This document shows, in pieces, positions 13,420-24,736 of a stretch of DNA of 64,000 bases. The position numbers were made by a program, and so were the translations under genes. The notes beneath the pieces were generated by a model. It worked only from the letters and a program-made list of their open reading frames with translations. It searched no databases and was not told the DNA's origin. Each line of letters starts with the position of its first letter. Positions within the stretch are counted from its first letter, which is position 1. Where the stretch lies: the NCBI GenBank assembly GCA_024362935.1, contig JANCRA010000032.1, positions 4,402,001 to 4,466,000 of the forward strand. The letters are read 5' to 3'. Origin of the DNA: Setophaga petechia (Eukaryota; Chordata; Aves; Passeriformes; Parulidae).

Positions 13420-14110
13420 GGTGATTGAAAGGGAACTTACCTTGGAAGTTTCCATCTACCTGTGTATCTGCAAGTGTACAGATGGTGGGAGCTCAGGAAC
13501 TCTCCAAATATTTGCTGGTTCACACACACCAAGACAGCTCTGCTGTGACTCATGAGGCTATAGCTGGAGAGAACAAGGTTTTCCTCTTGCCCCAAATGCC
13601 TACAATTCAGTAGGATGCAAAATACATCCCCAGGTGAGCTGGATAATTCAGGTGGGAGAAGGGGTGCTTTGGCACAGTGAAGGCTTCCAAGTCACCTCTC
13701 AGAGTGCTGCGACCTCACTGCAACCTTGCAGGCTGGGTTATACCTTCACAGGGGCAGTGCAACACCATCTATTGTGCCACTGGCTTCAGAACACTGAGTT
13801 TAAACACCCCAGAGAGAGAGTCAAACTGGGCCCCAGAAAACTCCTACAATCTAACCAGACAAAGTCAACAGGGCTGGGAGTGACAATGAAGTGAGTTCAA
13901 GTTCACTCCAGAGTCCCATTGCTGGCCTGTGCAAAGGCAGAGAGACCTTACAGAGACAGAGAGGCCAAGACAATCTTGTCCACTCGGTCACAGTAGTCAA
14001 ATACAGTGGCCATGTTCCAGCACAGTGCAGCAGAAGCATTTTATTGTGCTTACACTATTTAAGTAGTAATATTTTGCCTTGTAAAAAAAAAAAAAAAAAA
14101 GAAAAAAACA
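13420..14110 (+). other. Unassigned, moderately GC-rich block ending in poly(A)
   Basis: The block is followed by 18 consecutive A at 14083-14100 and a further A-rich run to 14109. That resembles the tail of a retrocopied transcript. No AATAAA precedes the tail at the usual distance, no coding frame is recognisable, and no target-site duplication was found. A decayed processed pseudogene is possible, but chance poly(A) is equally plausible. Confidence 0.2.
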
Positions 14111-14817
14111 AGCTGAGGAATTTACAAAGATGGTTATGTAAAAACTGAGATTGAAAGTCTCTTAGGTTTCATTTTAAAAATGCAGCTTTTTCAAAGCTTT
14201 CAGAAAAGCCAAATTTAGGTTACTGCTTGAGACAGAGGCGCAGTCAGAAGAAATGCACCTTTCTTCTGATGGGATTGTGCTGCAGGACACCAGTGTTCCT
14301 TGCAGCTCGCTTATGCACTTACACACTTCCCACAAGCTGGATGTCTGCAACCAAAGGCAAGGAATGAATTCACAATTCCCATTAAACAACAACACGACTT
14401 TAATAGATAAGGTTTACTTCTTAAGAAATTCTCCAGATCTCCTACTGGAAGATGACCTTGCAAAAGCACATGAATACATTATACAAAAGGGCTGAATTTG
14501 TCTCCCTTTTCCTCACAGAATTCACTGGTAAAAAGCAAAACTGCTGTAATGAGGGCTCTAAACTACCATTGCTCAAATCTGACTTTAAAATTTGGTTTAT
14601 TTAGAACATAGAAATACACATGAAATTTAATCAGCATCTCAAGTCACATTATGTACTCCCTGCTCAACAGGAACTGAGCACATAAATTAGCTGAACTGGG
14701 AACTAGTCCCAGATCCATCCTTACTTGACTACACCTCTTGCTAAGAACTTCCAGCAGGGGAAGCTCTTAGCACATCAGTATCTTCATACTTAAGGCGAGA
14801 GCAAAGTTTAGTCAAGA

Positions 14818-14881
14818 CAGAGCTGGGGAAAGGGAGGGGGAGAGAACAGAGGAGGAGGAGAGGGGCAAAGGAATAAAAAAT
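14818..14881 (+). repeat. G/A-rich polypurine tract
   Basis: About 60 bases on the plus strand are almost all purine (GGGGAAAGGGAGGGGGAGAG and onward, then GGAGGAGGAGAGGGG), interrupted by only two or three pyrimidines. Polypurine runs of this kind can form triplex (H-DNA) structures. No neighbouring element explains it. Confidence 0.75.
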
Positions 14882-16479
14882 CAATAGTTTCATATGCAGT
14901 AGTATCTGAAAACTAGAGAAAAAAAAATTATCAGGTGCCCTTGTTACAGCATAGAAGTTTGAATCACGTATAAAAATGGTATGTAAGAGCAGGGAGTCTG
15001 AGAGTATTTTTGTATGAAACTTTGTGGCTTACAATACTCCTTCTGTGAGGGAATGGCGTCCAGTTTGGGACTGACAGGCAAGCTACAATCTTTGTGCCAG
15101 CACACTAATCCCTTGTCTGGGGGTTACTGAAAACCTTCTTGCATTTTTGTTCCCAGTTCACCTTGCTGAAAAAAACCCCAATTCCACATATGATAAATCC
15201 AGTGTCTGCAGAAAGGCAGTCACCTAATTGCACAGTGAAGCAGAAGAAAGCCTTGCAAATGGTATACAATTTTCAAAGTGTTCCAAGCCTTAGGCAAAAG
15301 CCTTTCAACTATGTCTAAAACTGAATGATAAAATATGTTGTACAAATTATCTGTGAACAGGAAACATGTGGTAGTGGCAGGGGACTGAAATGTAACACTT
15401 GTAAAGAAATGGGAACTGCCAGTCATTTATACCCTTTTACTTTTCTCTCAGTCACAAGTTCCATGATATTTTTTTCACCATCAGTTGATGTTCAAGTTTA
15501 TAATAAGACATTTATCAGATCTCACTAGGCCAATTAAAGCTTTGTAGCAAAAACAACAAGAAATAATACCACATATGAAACTAAAGGTTTAGTTTTGTCC
15601 CTTTCTTCGTACTTTTATAGAATTTCTGTTTTATCATTGTAAGGATGTGTGTGGCTGGAATTCTGAAAGAGTTTCAGTACTGCAGAAATGCCTGAGACGC
15701 CAGTTTCCTGCATGCTAGACTAAAGTAATCAAAAGTTGAGAAAACTTTCTAAAGTCTTGTCTATAAAGCAGTATTAAAAAATAAAGAGAGTGAGAGGATG
15801 AAAAGGGAAATGCACAATTACTGTTCAGCAGGAATAAAAAACCCCACACTGAAACACCTATTCTGAAAGCTCATTTCTGCTTCCTTGCTCCTAAAGTTCC
15901 TGCAATAATGGTGTATCTTATACCTTCTGTTTTTTAAAGATGTAATCTTTATCACCAATACCAACTACTGTGCACTGTAGTCCTCATTGATGGAATTTTT
16001 TATAGATTACCTCCAGGAGAACACTTCAAGGGCGAGGGGTGACAAAACAGAAACTTTTACATTTTCCTTCATCTTATACCACAAAAAGCAAACAGTATTG
16101 CCAAGTCTCAAGAAATCTTTTGGCATAAGTTAAATATGAGATTTATATGTCGTGTTTAAAAATGCCACCTGCAAGCGGCTAGATAAAAAAGACAAAACCA
16201 CAAAACAACAACAGAATTTTAATCCATTATATTGTTTTAGATAACCAGATATGTTTATGTCTTAGCTCTTAGAAATATTAGAAATACGTAGAAATATACA
16301 TAAATACATAGAAAAGTGTGTGAAAGCCCATTGACAAAGGAAAATTCTTAACTGACTTGCTGAAAGACACTCTAACCCTCATTTAAGACTGTATTACTTC
16401 TGTGTACTGCTGTCCTAATTAGACCACATTAGGTGTCCTTGGTTTACTGCAGGGCCAGAGCCATTCATGCCCATTGTGA

Positions 16480-16800
16480 TGACATGGCTGGTGCAATTTG
16501 GTGAACTGGTGAACATGCAACATTAGTGTCTGTCAAATTGATTTCCTGCTGATATTTCCCGTTACGTATATGACACGGGCAACTACTTGAGAAAATAATT
16601 AAAATTTTGTTCGTATCAGAGATAAAAAGTCTTTCAAGATCTGCTAAGAGAAACTTTCAGAGGCAAAAGAATTAAAGGTTTTGCAGCACTCTGAGAGACT
16701 AATGAAGAGGCTGTGTGATTTGAAAGTTAGCTCATTGGCTGGGACTCATTAACATAACTAGGCAAACAATAAGGTGGGGTTTTTTTGATTCAGTGATCAA
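16480..16800. promoter_or_regulatory. Possible conserved non-coding element
   Basis: This repeat-free stretch has TAATTA at 16596-16601, an AACAATAAG word near 16,766 that resembles a SOX site, and several retained CpGs (around 16,560-16,577 and 16,612). Its texture matches vertebrate developmental enhancers, but conservation is inferred and not shown. Confidence 0.25.
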
Positions 16801-17439
16801 ACCTGAGCATCAGGGAAAATCTCAAGCAGATCTTTAAAGACAGTTTTATAGTTAAAACCAAAACAAAGGAAAAATTTAAATAAATAAGTGCTTTACTTCG
16901 AGATGTATTTTTAAAAAAATTTGGATTCTTTTTCTTGGAAGACTGGAAATTGAATATTTTAAATAGAGAAGGCTAAAGATTTTATTCTGAACTACTTTAT
17001 CACTTTTCAAAGAGCTATTCCTTTTAAATGTAACACAAATCTTTGCAACCCATTTCCATATCCTCCTGTCCTATTTTCTGGCCATGAATATTTCCTGCTA
17101 AGAATTTGAAACTAGATTTACTCCCTGTAGCTGTGCCTCTATGGCAAACCAGTAAAACCTCCTCAGTACTGGTTTCAAGTCCAGGGTGGGATCTCTGGAG
17201 ATCACAGTGGCTGCTTCCTATGTTGCATGTCTGGATTCACTTTGCATGAAAACCAGGAAAGTGTGAAGCAATGATTGAGTCTGTTCGACTTTTGCATTGA
17301 AGTAGACCCAGACAGATCTGGGAAGCATTTCTGGCTTCCCCACTATCACCATAAGTTTTGAAATATTGAGATTTTTGTTTAGCAGCTTTATTATTAAACT
17401 AAAAAGTCCCAGTTGCTGAGTTTTGAAATAAATGTCCAG

Positions 17440-17590
17440 TTCTATTATGCAATAGCTACATGACTTCTGGTCAGTATCTGTATTTCTGGGCTTAATTTTG
17501 CCTATGTGTGCAGTGGGAACAATAATAGCTGCTTCCTTTGAACAGAGCTTTGAAATCTTTAGGAAAAAAGTGCCATATAACTGTATTTGA
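17440..17590 (+). repeat. Ancient MIR-like (CORE-SINE) relic
   Basis: The order of words follows a MIR-type SINE: 'agctacatgacttctggtca' (from a consensus like agctgtgtgacc-ttgggcaa), 'gggcttaattttgcctat', 'gtgggaacaataatag', then 'gagctttgaaatcttt' and 'aaaagtgccatataa'. The last two match the shared 3' tail seen in old amniote MIR copies. Divergence is high, as expected for an element shared since early amniotes. The 128-codon minus-strand frame over this area (17218-17604) is explained by the repeat and is not a gene. Confidence 0.6.
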
Positions 17591-17829
17591 CTGTTCCAAG
17601 TCATCTGTGCTTTTTCTCTTTCTCCTGTTAGTTCCCATTTAACTAGCTTTTTTACAGGAACAGAGTAAAATTTTTGCTTTTAAAAACTTTCTACTTCTTC
17701 CATTCCATAGACCTAAGTTTCTAAATTAATGGACAAAAATAAAAACCCACTGAAGACTAGCAGATATAAAAATATCATTTTTTGCTTAGGAAATGGGTTA
17801 ACAGTTGAGTGCTGCAGTCTATAAGAATA

Positions 17830-18480
17830 TTTGGACCTCTGTAGTGATGCTCACCCTGTTCTGGCACTCTTCCCTCTGCCCCTGATACTGTCATCTCCTT
17901 TTCTCCATAAGGGTTCAGAGAGGGTGTATTGACCCACTACATCAGAGACTGGAACATCATGTAGATGTCCTCAGCCAGATTTCACTGCCAACTACTCAAA
18001 TGGGTGACCTTTTTTCATCCAAGGAAGTCCTTTCCTGTTATTTCCAGTGTAAGCCACTCTGGCAAAGAGGCAGAATTCCCAGAAGATGCTGGGATTTGGC
18101 ATCCTGTTGGTGCTCTGTTGGAGTGCTAGGCCTCTGAAACAATGCTCCAGGCATCCTTGAAACAATCCATATGCATGGTGATGCTCTTCTGCTCCAGTTG
18201 CTCAGTGAACTCACTGGTCTCCCCTTGCATTTCCAAAAATACTTGTCCATCGTTCCTTGCAGGAGTTGCTGCTCATTTGCTGCATTGAACTTCACCTTCC
18301 TCTGCCAAAAACGAGCCCAGAGTCCAGCTTTAACCCTACACTGAAACCCCAGGAACTGAAATACAAATTTGTCCTCCTTCTGGAATAGTACTCTCCACTT
18401 CTGGGAGACATGGCATTGGATTTATGGATTCTTGGCTCTGACCTGGTATGGATGTTCTTGTATTCCTTACATCAGATTTC
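17830..18480 (-). pseudogene. Unrecognised decayed coding-like stretch
   Basis: On the minus strand a frame enters upstream of 18295, runs through 'RKVKFNAANEQQLLQGTMDK', and shortly after changes frame to continue as 'EMQGETSEFTEQLEQKSITM' before a stop near 18,130. Both segments are hydrophilic and Glu/Gln-rich, as in a coiled-coil protein, and they join by a single frame change near 18,240. That is the pattern expected of a decayed exon or processed pseudogene. I do not recognise the family. No poly(A) tail or splice structure was found. Chance remains possible. Confidence 0.22.
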
Positions 18481-19022
18481 TATGTCTTTTTAAATTCTCT
18501 GAGGAATGGAAACAGTGATTGCAGAACATGTTCACTTGTAGTTTTTATATCTAACTTTATCCCTAAACACACATGAACACATGAAACAACAGGTTCACAT
18601 GTCATGTTCTTTCTCTGCAGACCATCTTCACTTTAAAACTATCATCTCTTAGTGATCCTAACAAATAACCTCAAAGTAATGATATCTTCAGGTAGCAAAA
18701 AGTCTTCTTTCTACTGAGGACTGTGACTGCTTTTAAGGGGAAAATTGTCTTTCTCTCATAGGGGTGTAAGCAGTAGAAAAATTGCATATCCAGTGCAATT
18801 CTCAGTAATTTATTAGAGTAACCTTGGAGGCCAACAGTATCTTTCTTGGCTTCTGGTTGCCTGTAAAGAAATGTGCAGTGCCCCTCTTTCTACCATATCT
18901 ACCAACCCCATTAAAATGTTTCTGGTACCCTGGCTATTTCTTTTTAATTCTTTGGCATTTTCTGTTTTCTCTTTAACATAATAATAATGATTGTAATTAG
19001 TCTGGTTTTGTTGGCTTTGTCT

Positions 19023-19050
19023 GTTTGGTTTGTTTGTTTGTTTGTTTTTA
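19023..19050. repeat. (TTTG)n microsatellite
   Basis: Five to six TTTG units, flanked by T/G-rich sequence. Confidence 0.85.
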
Positions 19051-22000
19051 ATCAGAACTCTCAAAAGGAGCACTCTCAAAACTGTGGCACACGGACCAGT
19101 TCTGGTCTACAAATCACTCTTCAGTTATTGTAATGGGCCAGAGAACTGTATGATGTTGTCTCTTGACCTTGTTCCAGATATCAAGTGTCACTAAAAGTGC
19201 CCTGAAAACTCTAAATACTTGCTTAATATCACAATTGCTGCAGTTGCAGTGAGATGCTATATGATCACAAATGGGAAGAGAACTGGTTCAAGGGTCGACC
19301 TTTCTAATAAGATTTGTCATTGCTATGATAAATCCCTATATGTTGTGTCATGTGTCTAGTGAAGTGAGAAATATTATGAATCTATTTTCAGTTGTGAGGT
19401 ATTTCCTTAGTACTGGTGAAGATGGAATAATGCAAAGTTGCCACAGACAAAAGGATAGCTGCTTTAAGTGGGGGTTCTCTGAACAGACAGATCAGTTCTG
19501 TCTCACCCAGACCTTCTGCTGAAGGAAGATGGAGCAAAGCATCTGTGCCACTAGAAGGGCATGTCACTATAAAACAAAGACTTTTTGTTAGGATGAGCCA
19601 TTGCTCTAATTTGTCACCTTGTTGAAGCAAAAAGGAGTCCCATGGACCCCTGTGGGATCAAGGCTTGGCAGCTGTTGTATATTTCAGGTTATCCTAATAA
19701 TGGGTAGCCCACACTGCCATTAGGTAGTTTTTCAACAGAACACTCCTCTTTTGCCAGCTGACAAATTGTCACACTGGCTCTGCACCACACATTCCCAAAA
19801 TTTTGGCCCAAACTCCCTCAGCAACCTGTCCAAATGTTTTTGTTGCTTTAAAGGTGAAAAATACTCTTCAAAAACTCAACCAAAATCACTTAACAGCTGA
19901 ATTAATGGGCCAAAGCCTTGCTAATTCACTGACTCAGAGGGGAGCTAAATTCAGACCCACTGAGGCAAATGTCTCATGCTGTGGTTATTATTTACTTTTC
20001 CTGGGTGCTCCTTGCAGTGCCTGGAATATCCCGCACTAACTTTTAGCATCCTCTGTTTGCTGGCTCATATATTGTAGCATTAAAATGGTCTGACTTCAAG
20101 CTCAAAAGGAGGCTGAAGTATTCCAGGCCTTTGAGAGGAAAGGGGAACTAAGAAATTGGAAAGAGTGTTGCTGCATAACCAGGAATTCCCACATGAATAA
20201 TATTAACTAATGTTTTCCCCAATTTCTACCAAGTGGCTTTGATAAATGACTAAATACATAATGTCGTTTGATTCAAGCTAAATTCTGTGTTGTTTTTCAA
20301 ATCCCAGTGTGAAAGAATGCTGCTCCTGAGAATGCTACATGGCACAAAGTGCCAACATGTTTCTACAATAATAATAATTTACATTTTTATTAAGAATTTA
20401 CTTTTGAAGTATCCTAAAATGCTTCATAAAAACCATATATAGAGTCCTGCAGATTTGATAGCAATGGGAGCAAGGCAGAGGAAGGAGGGAAAACTTTGTA
20501 AACAAGCTTCATCAATCCCTATTTAATGCAAAGTATATGTGGTTTTTAATGCTTAAATAGTTAAAATGAGTTCTCAGTTCTTTAATTATCAAATTTAAAA
20601 GAATCCAGTGGAAGAGAGCAAACAAAACCCAACCTATTAGGAAATCATGCTTTGAAATCAGTTTCTTGTTGTTTAAAAGGAATATATATTCATGCTTGGA
20701 ATGGAGACTTATGGGGTAATTTTTATCCAAAGATTCCTGACAGGAGCAACCAAATTCTTAATCCTTTCACTTTACAATGTTGCATTTAAGGGGAAGTCAA
20801 ACAGGTGTAAGGCGATGTTTTTAGCCTTTGGTGAAACACTGGAGAACAAACATATGACTAGCTGGTCCTGGTTTAAGGCTTGACCTCCATCTTGCTGAAC
20901 CCACAGAGGACACAGTGGGTGGATATGAAAAACAGATATTCATGCTACCTTTGAACTTTGGCTGAAAAAGAGCCCATTTCTGTACATTTTGCATTATTCC
21001 TCCTATTCTCCATGAGCACCCAGAGTGTGTCCATGCTGTTCTGCTCTTTATTCACTGTGTGTGTGACCAGGGTGGCTGCTCCATGCTCTCTGCTCATATA
21101 AATGACCTGGGTGATCTGCTCTCCTGCACACAGATCTCTCCCTTAGAATTTTGCCAATATGTTTTCCTCTTTATTCAGACAAAATCTCACTGAAGTTACA
21201 ACTTACATAAGAACCAAATACAAACTGGTAGCAAGATAATAATTTCCTATGAAACAAAGTTTTCAGAATCCTGGAGGGGATGAAGACCAGAGTAGCACCA
21301 GCTTGTGGGTTCCTTCAGCCAACTCTATTCCAAGGTCAGGATAATGCTGGTCTGTAAGTAGGGCTCATCTAGCTTGACCTAGACCTGCTCCCACTGCTTG
21401 GCCCCAGAGCTTTATAGCTCTGACAGAAAAATTGTCCTGCCAGGCATTTCTGAGGGGCAAAAATTGCCTGTGTTTTAAATACAGGCTGTGCAGCGTGGAG
21501 GATGAGCAAGCCTGCTGTGCTCTGCCCTGTCAGTGGCTGCATGCAGTCCCCTGTGAGTGATCCTCCTATTTGCATTGATCTTCTGACTGAGCCTAACTGG
21601 GGTTGTTTCTATTGCAATGCTTTCCCTCGTTTCTGCTGAAAGGGTTTATCAGAGTTCTCTTCTGAGTAAATCACTCCTCATGAAGTCTTAAAAATATAAT
21701 TTAAAGCTAAAGCCCAGAATCATATTTCTGTCTTCATCTTCTGCAAAGAAGCTGTCAATTAGAGACACCAGGTGGGAGCAAAGATCACTGAAAGCAAAAC
21801 TGAACCAAAACATGGATTTTTCTGCCTGCTGAGGAGTTAGAGAATTTTTGCTATCTTCCTGTTGGCATAACTGATTTGGTGTGAGGGGCAAACTATTGCA
21901 CTATTGCACTCTTAGAGAGTGAGAAAGCTTATATATTATATTCCCATACAACACTATGCCAGAGAATCAAAGTGAAGTTCTGAGGAACACAGGGACTACC

Positions 22001-22889
22001 AGTTTGCTGAATGGAATGGTTTAATGAACAAGTTTGGTACCAGAAGTCTCTGGTTCTATTACCTCAAAATGGTGTGACTTGTATTGTAAAGTGTCAGATC
22101 CAGTTCATCTCCTGGGATCTGTATTTTAATTTCCAGGCTTCTGTTTAGCAGCACAACTGTTACAGCAGTTTTGGCACCTGACACAGCTTCCTCTGGGACA
22201 GTATAAATTTGCAGGAGTGCTGAAGGAATGTCTAAAGACACACCCACCCACACACAAGCAAAACCCAGGTCAGTGTATTTGTTTCAGGTTTCCAAGCTGA
22301 TAAGGATAAAACCACAAATGACCCAAAACAATGAGCCTTAGTAATACCTTTGTAAATACTTCCAAAATCTCTTCTTAAGTCATCCATCCTAAAAGGGAGA
22401 AGTGTGTTCTGATCACATCCATCATCTTCCCTGATTCCACTCTTTTTCTCATGTCTGTTGATTAAGACTAGGTAAAAATCCAGTGTGCTCAAATCTAATT
22501 CACCTGAATTACATCAGTAGAAATTCCAATGCCTTTCTTGTAGGCTGTAGCTTTTGGAAAACTAAGTAAACTATTTTGGTCTAGATAGAGCCTTGCTCAT
22601 TGCTCAGCCACTGTTATCTTAACTCCTTGCAATGTTCTGTTTTACAGCTTCCTCTGCAAATGCAGGAAGACTGATGTAATTTGCATAAAATGAAATAAAT
22701 TCATGTTATTCAGATACATGCAAGATTTGTTTAATATTTATATTAAATAATGCAAATGTTTCGTAGATGTTGCCAATATGTTTACTACAAAGTTAAAGAT
22801 TCTTTTCCTGGGAAGATTACTGGTAGAGCTGTTCTAAGACTTAAAAGACATGAACAAAGCCTTATCTGTAGAAGACAGTAGAATAGGAT

Positions 22890-22918
22890 AGACAGACAGC
22901 CAGACAGCCAGACTGACT
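22890..22918. repeat. GACA/CAGC-type short tandem repeat
   Basis: Repeated GACAGACAGCCAGACAGCCA units. A small imperfect microsatellite. Confidence 0.75.
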
Positions 22919-24639
22919 AAACTAAGCTATTGAAGGGATATAGATAAAGCAGTATCACTAACAGGTAGTGAAGGCAGAGCTCTAATTTTTTCAGGCTTTT
23001 TATTATTAAACTTAATCAGGTCTTGAAGAGGAAAACAAGTCATCAGGATACAAAACTCTGAATCAGACAGTAAGTCAGCAGGACTAACAGATTTCAGTTA
23101 CAGACAAGAAAGCGATGGCTCACCTAAACCTTGAAGGAGAGAGATGCTCTGGTACCCTATTTGGAATGTGTTCACCATTGAGGAAGAATGAAATTTAGGA
23201 GGCCTTCCTTATACTGAGATAGAGACAAGAATAACTACATTGGTCATGATGCACTGTTGTCAGAGACAGAAGAACCCTAAATATGACTTAGTTAGTGAGT
23301 TCCAGGAGCAAAATGGAAATTTCACTTTCCTGTGAATAATAAAGAGTTTGTTAACAGTTACACACAAAATAACTTTTAGTATCTGAATAGTTCTAACTGC
23401 TATACTGGGATGAATCATGTGAGTGGTGTTACCTATGTGGCATGTCATGAATTTTTCCACTAATTAATGAACTGACCATTAGGAAGTAAGTTTCTTGCAC
23501 AGATTCAAGCATACAGGTTTTAAAATGTAGTTTATGAGTGAACTTTAAAGAAAATAATTTTCTGACTTCAGATTAAAAAAAAGAAAAAGGCAAAAACCCA
23601 TAGAAAAACACAGAGGGGAAAAAAACAACCCAACGAAGAAAGCCAGTTACTCACTGGATTTTCTCTTCCATTCTTTTCTTTACTGGAAAAAATCTGAAAG
23701 TTCTGTGGGCACCTGAAGATTGATGATATAACCCCAGAAAAGCTATGACTACACTCGCAGCTCTTTCCTAAGCAAAATGGAGTGGCCTGCCATGGCATAC
23801 ATTATTTAGTATGGGTGAAATGTTCTGGACATTACTTAGACTGATCTAACGTTCATCCAGAGTCACAATGTTGGAGAAGCAGTAATCATGAGCATTGGTG
23901 CATGGAGAACTCGTTTATCACTACAGAACCACAAAAGAAAGAGCCCATTTGAATTTTATTTTCAAGTGTGCTTTGAAGCGCTAAGGTTAACAAATCCTTT
24001 AGTCACATACTGTACAGCCCTAATCGAAGCTCTTTCTACTTGGTCCTGCAGAGTATGTCTTTTGAATGAACCCCCTACAGAAATAAAAGGGACAGTGTAA
24101 CTCTGAAACTGCACTACTCTTTGAAACTGCTCTACCTGCTTTTGTGATGAGCAGTCCTATGACAACCACAAATGACACAGATAATTTTCTTGGTTGTTCA
24201 ACATGTGTATTTGATAGGTCTTTCTATGTAGATAGGGTCACCCTTTTCCTTGATAGTATATGTCCTTTGCTTAGCAACCACCAAGAGCAGACTTATTTAA
24301 AAAAATAATACAGAAGCACATTGACAGAAACAGCAGGGAAGGTGTAGACCTACCTGAAATGATTTTCTGTTATTCAAACTAACTTTTACCTCAAACCAAA
24401 TCCAAACCTCAAAAGATCTGTCAAATTAAATTTTTTAAACAATGTTCAATCTTTTTTTAGAAGCTTAGTTTCACCTAGAACAAAGACAGTATTGCAAGAA
24501 GTCTGTAATAAAACTTTACTATTTAAATTCCCTTCTCTGTTCCTTGGGATCAAAAGGCCTGACTAACATCTGAAAATTTGGGATTGAAGTCACAGAAAAA
24601 CTCTTATTCTTGCTCCAGACTTCATTCCACTTATAGCAC

Positions 24640-24703
24640 TAAGAAGCTGTTTGACATCACTGATTTATTTGCTTCCTCTAATCTGTAACTGAGGATATTA
24701 GTG
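24640..24703 (+). repeat. Possible MIR/CORE-SINE fragment
   Basis: 'gaagctgtttgacatcactg', then 'atttgcttcctctaatctgt', then 'aactgaggatattagtg' follow the order of the MIR core (ctgtgtgacc, then cctcagtttcctcatctgt, then aaaatgaggata). The fragment is short and diverged, so the call is tentative. Confidence 0.35.
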
Positions 24704-24736
24704 AGAAAAAAAAAAGAAAAAAGAAAAAAAGAAGAG
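24703..24736. repeat. A/G simple repeat
   Basis: A purine-only run of A tracts broken by single G. It directly follows the possible MIR fragment and might be its A-rich tail. Confidence 0.75.

Larger units (their letters stand above)
14111..17439. other. Unannotated unique sequence
   Basis: No gene or recent transposon is visible. It contains the polypurine tract at 14818-14881 and a possible regulatory block at 16,480-16,800, listed separately. Confidence 0.55.
18481..24639. other. Unannotated unique sequence
   Basis: No gene or transposon could be identified. Simple repeats occur at 19023-19050 and 22890-22918. Short open frames are scattered on both strands without recognisable domains. 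Confidence 0.55.

Noticed and set aside
17218..17604. Minus-strand open frame of 128 codons
   Set aside because: It runs antisense across a MIR-like repeat and has no protein features.
20370..20480. Possible L2/SINE tail ('tcctaaaatgcttcataaaa')
   Set aside because: Similarity is vague and does not follow a known order of blocks.
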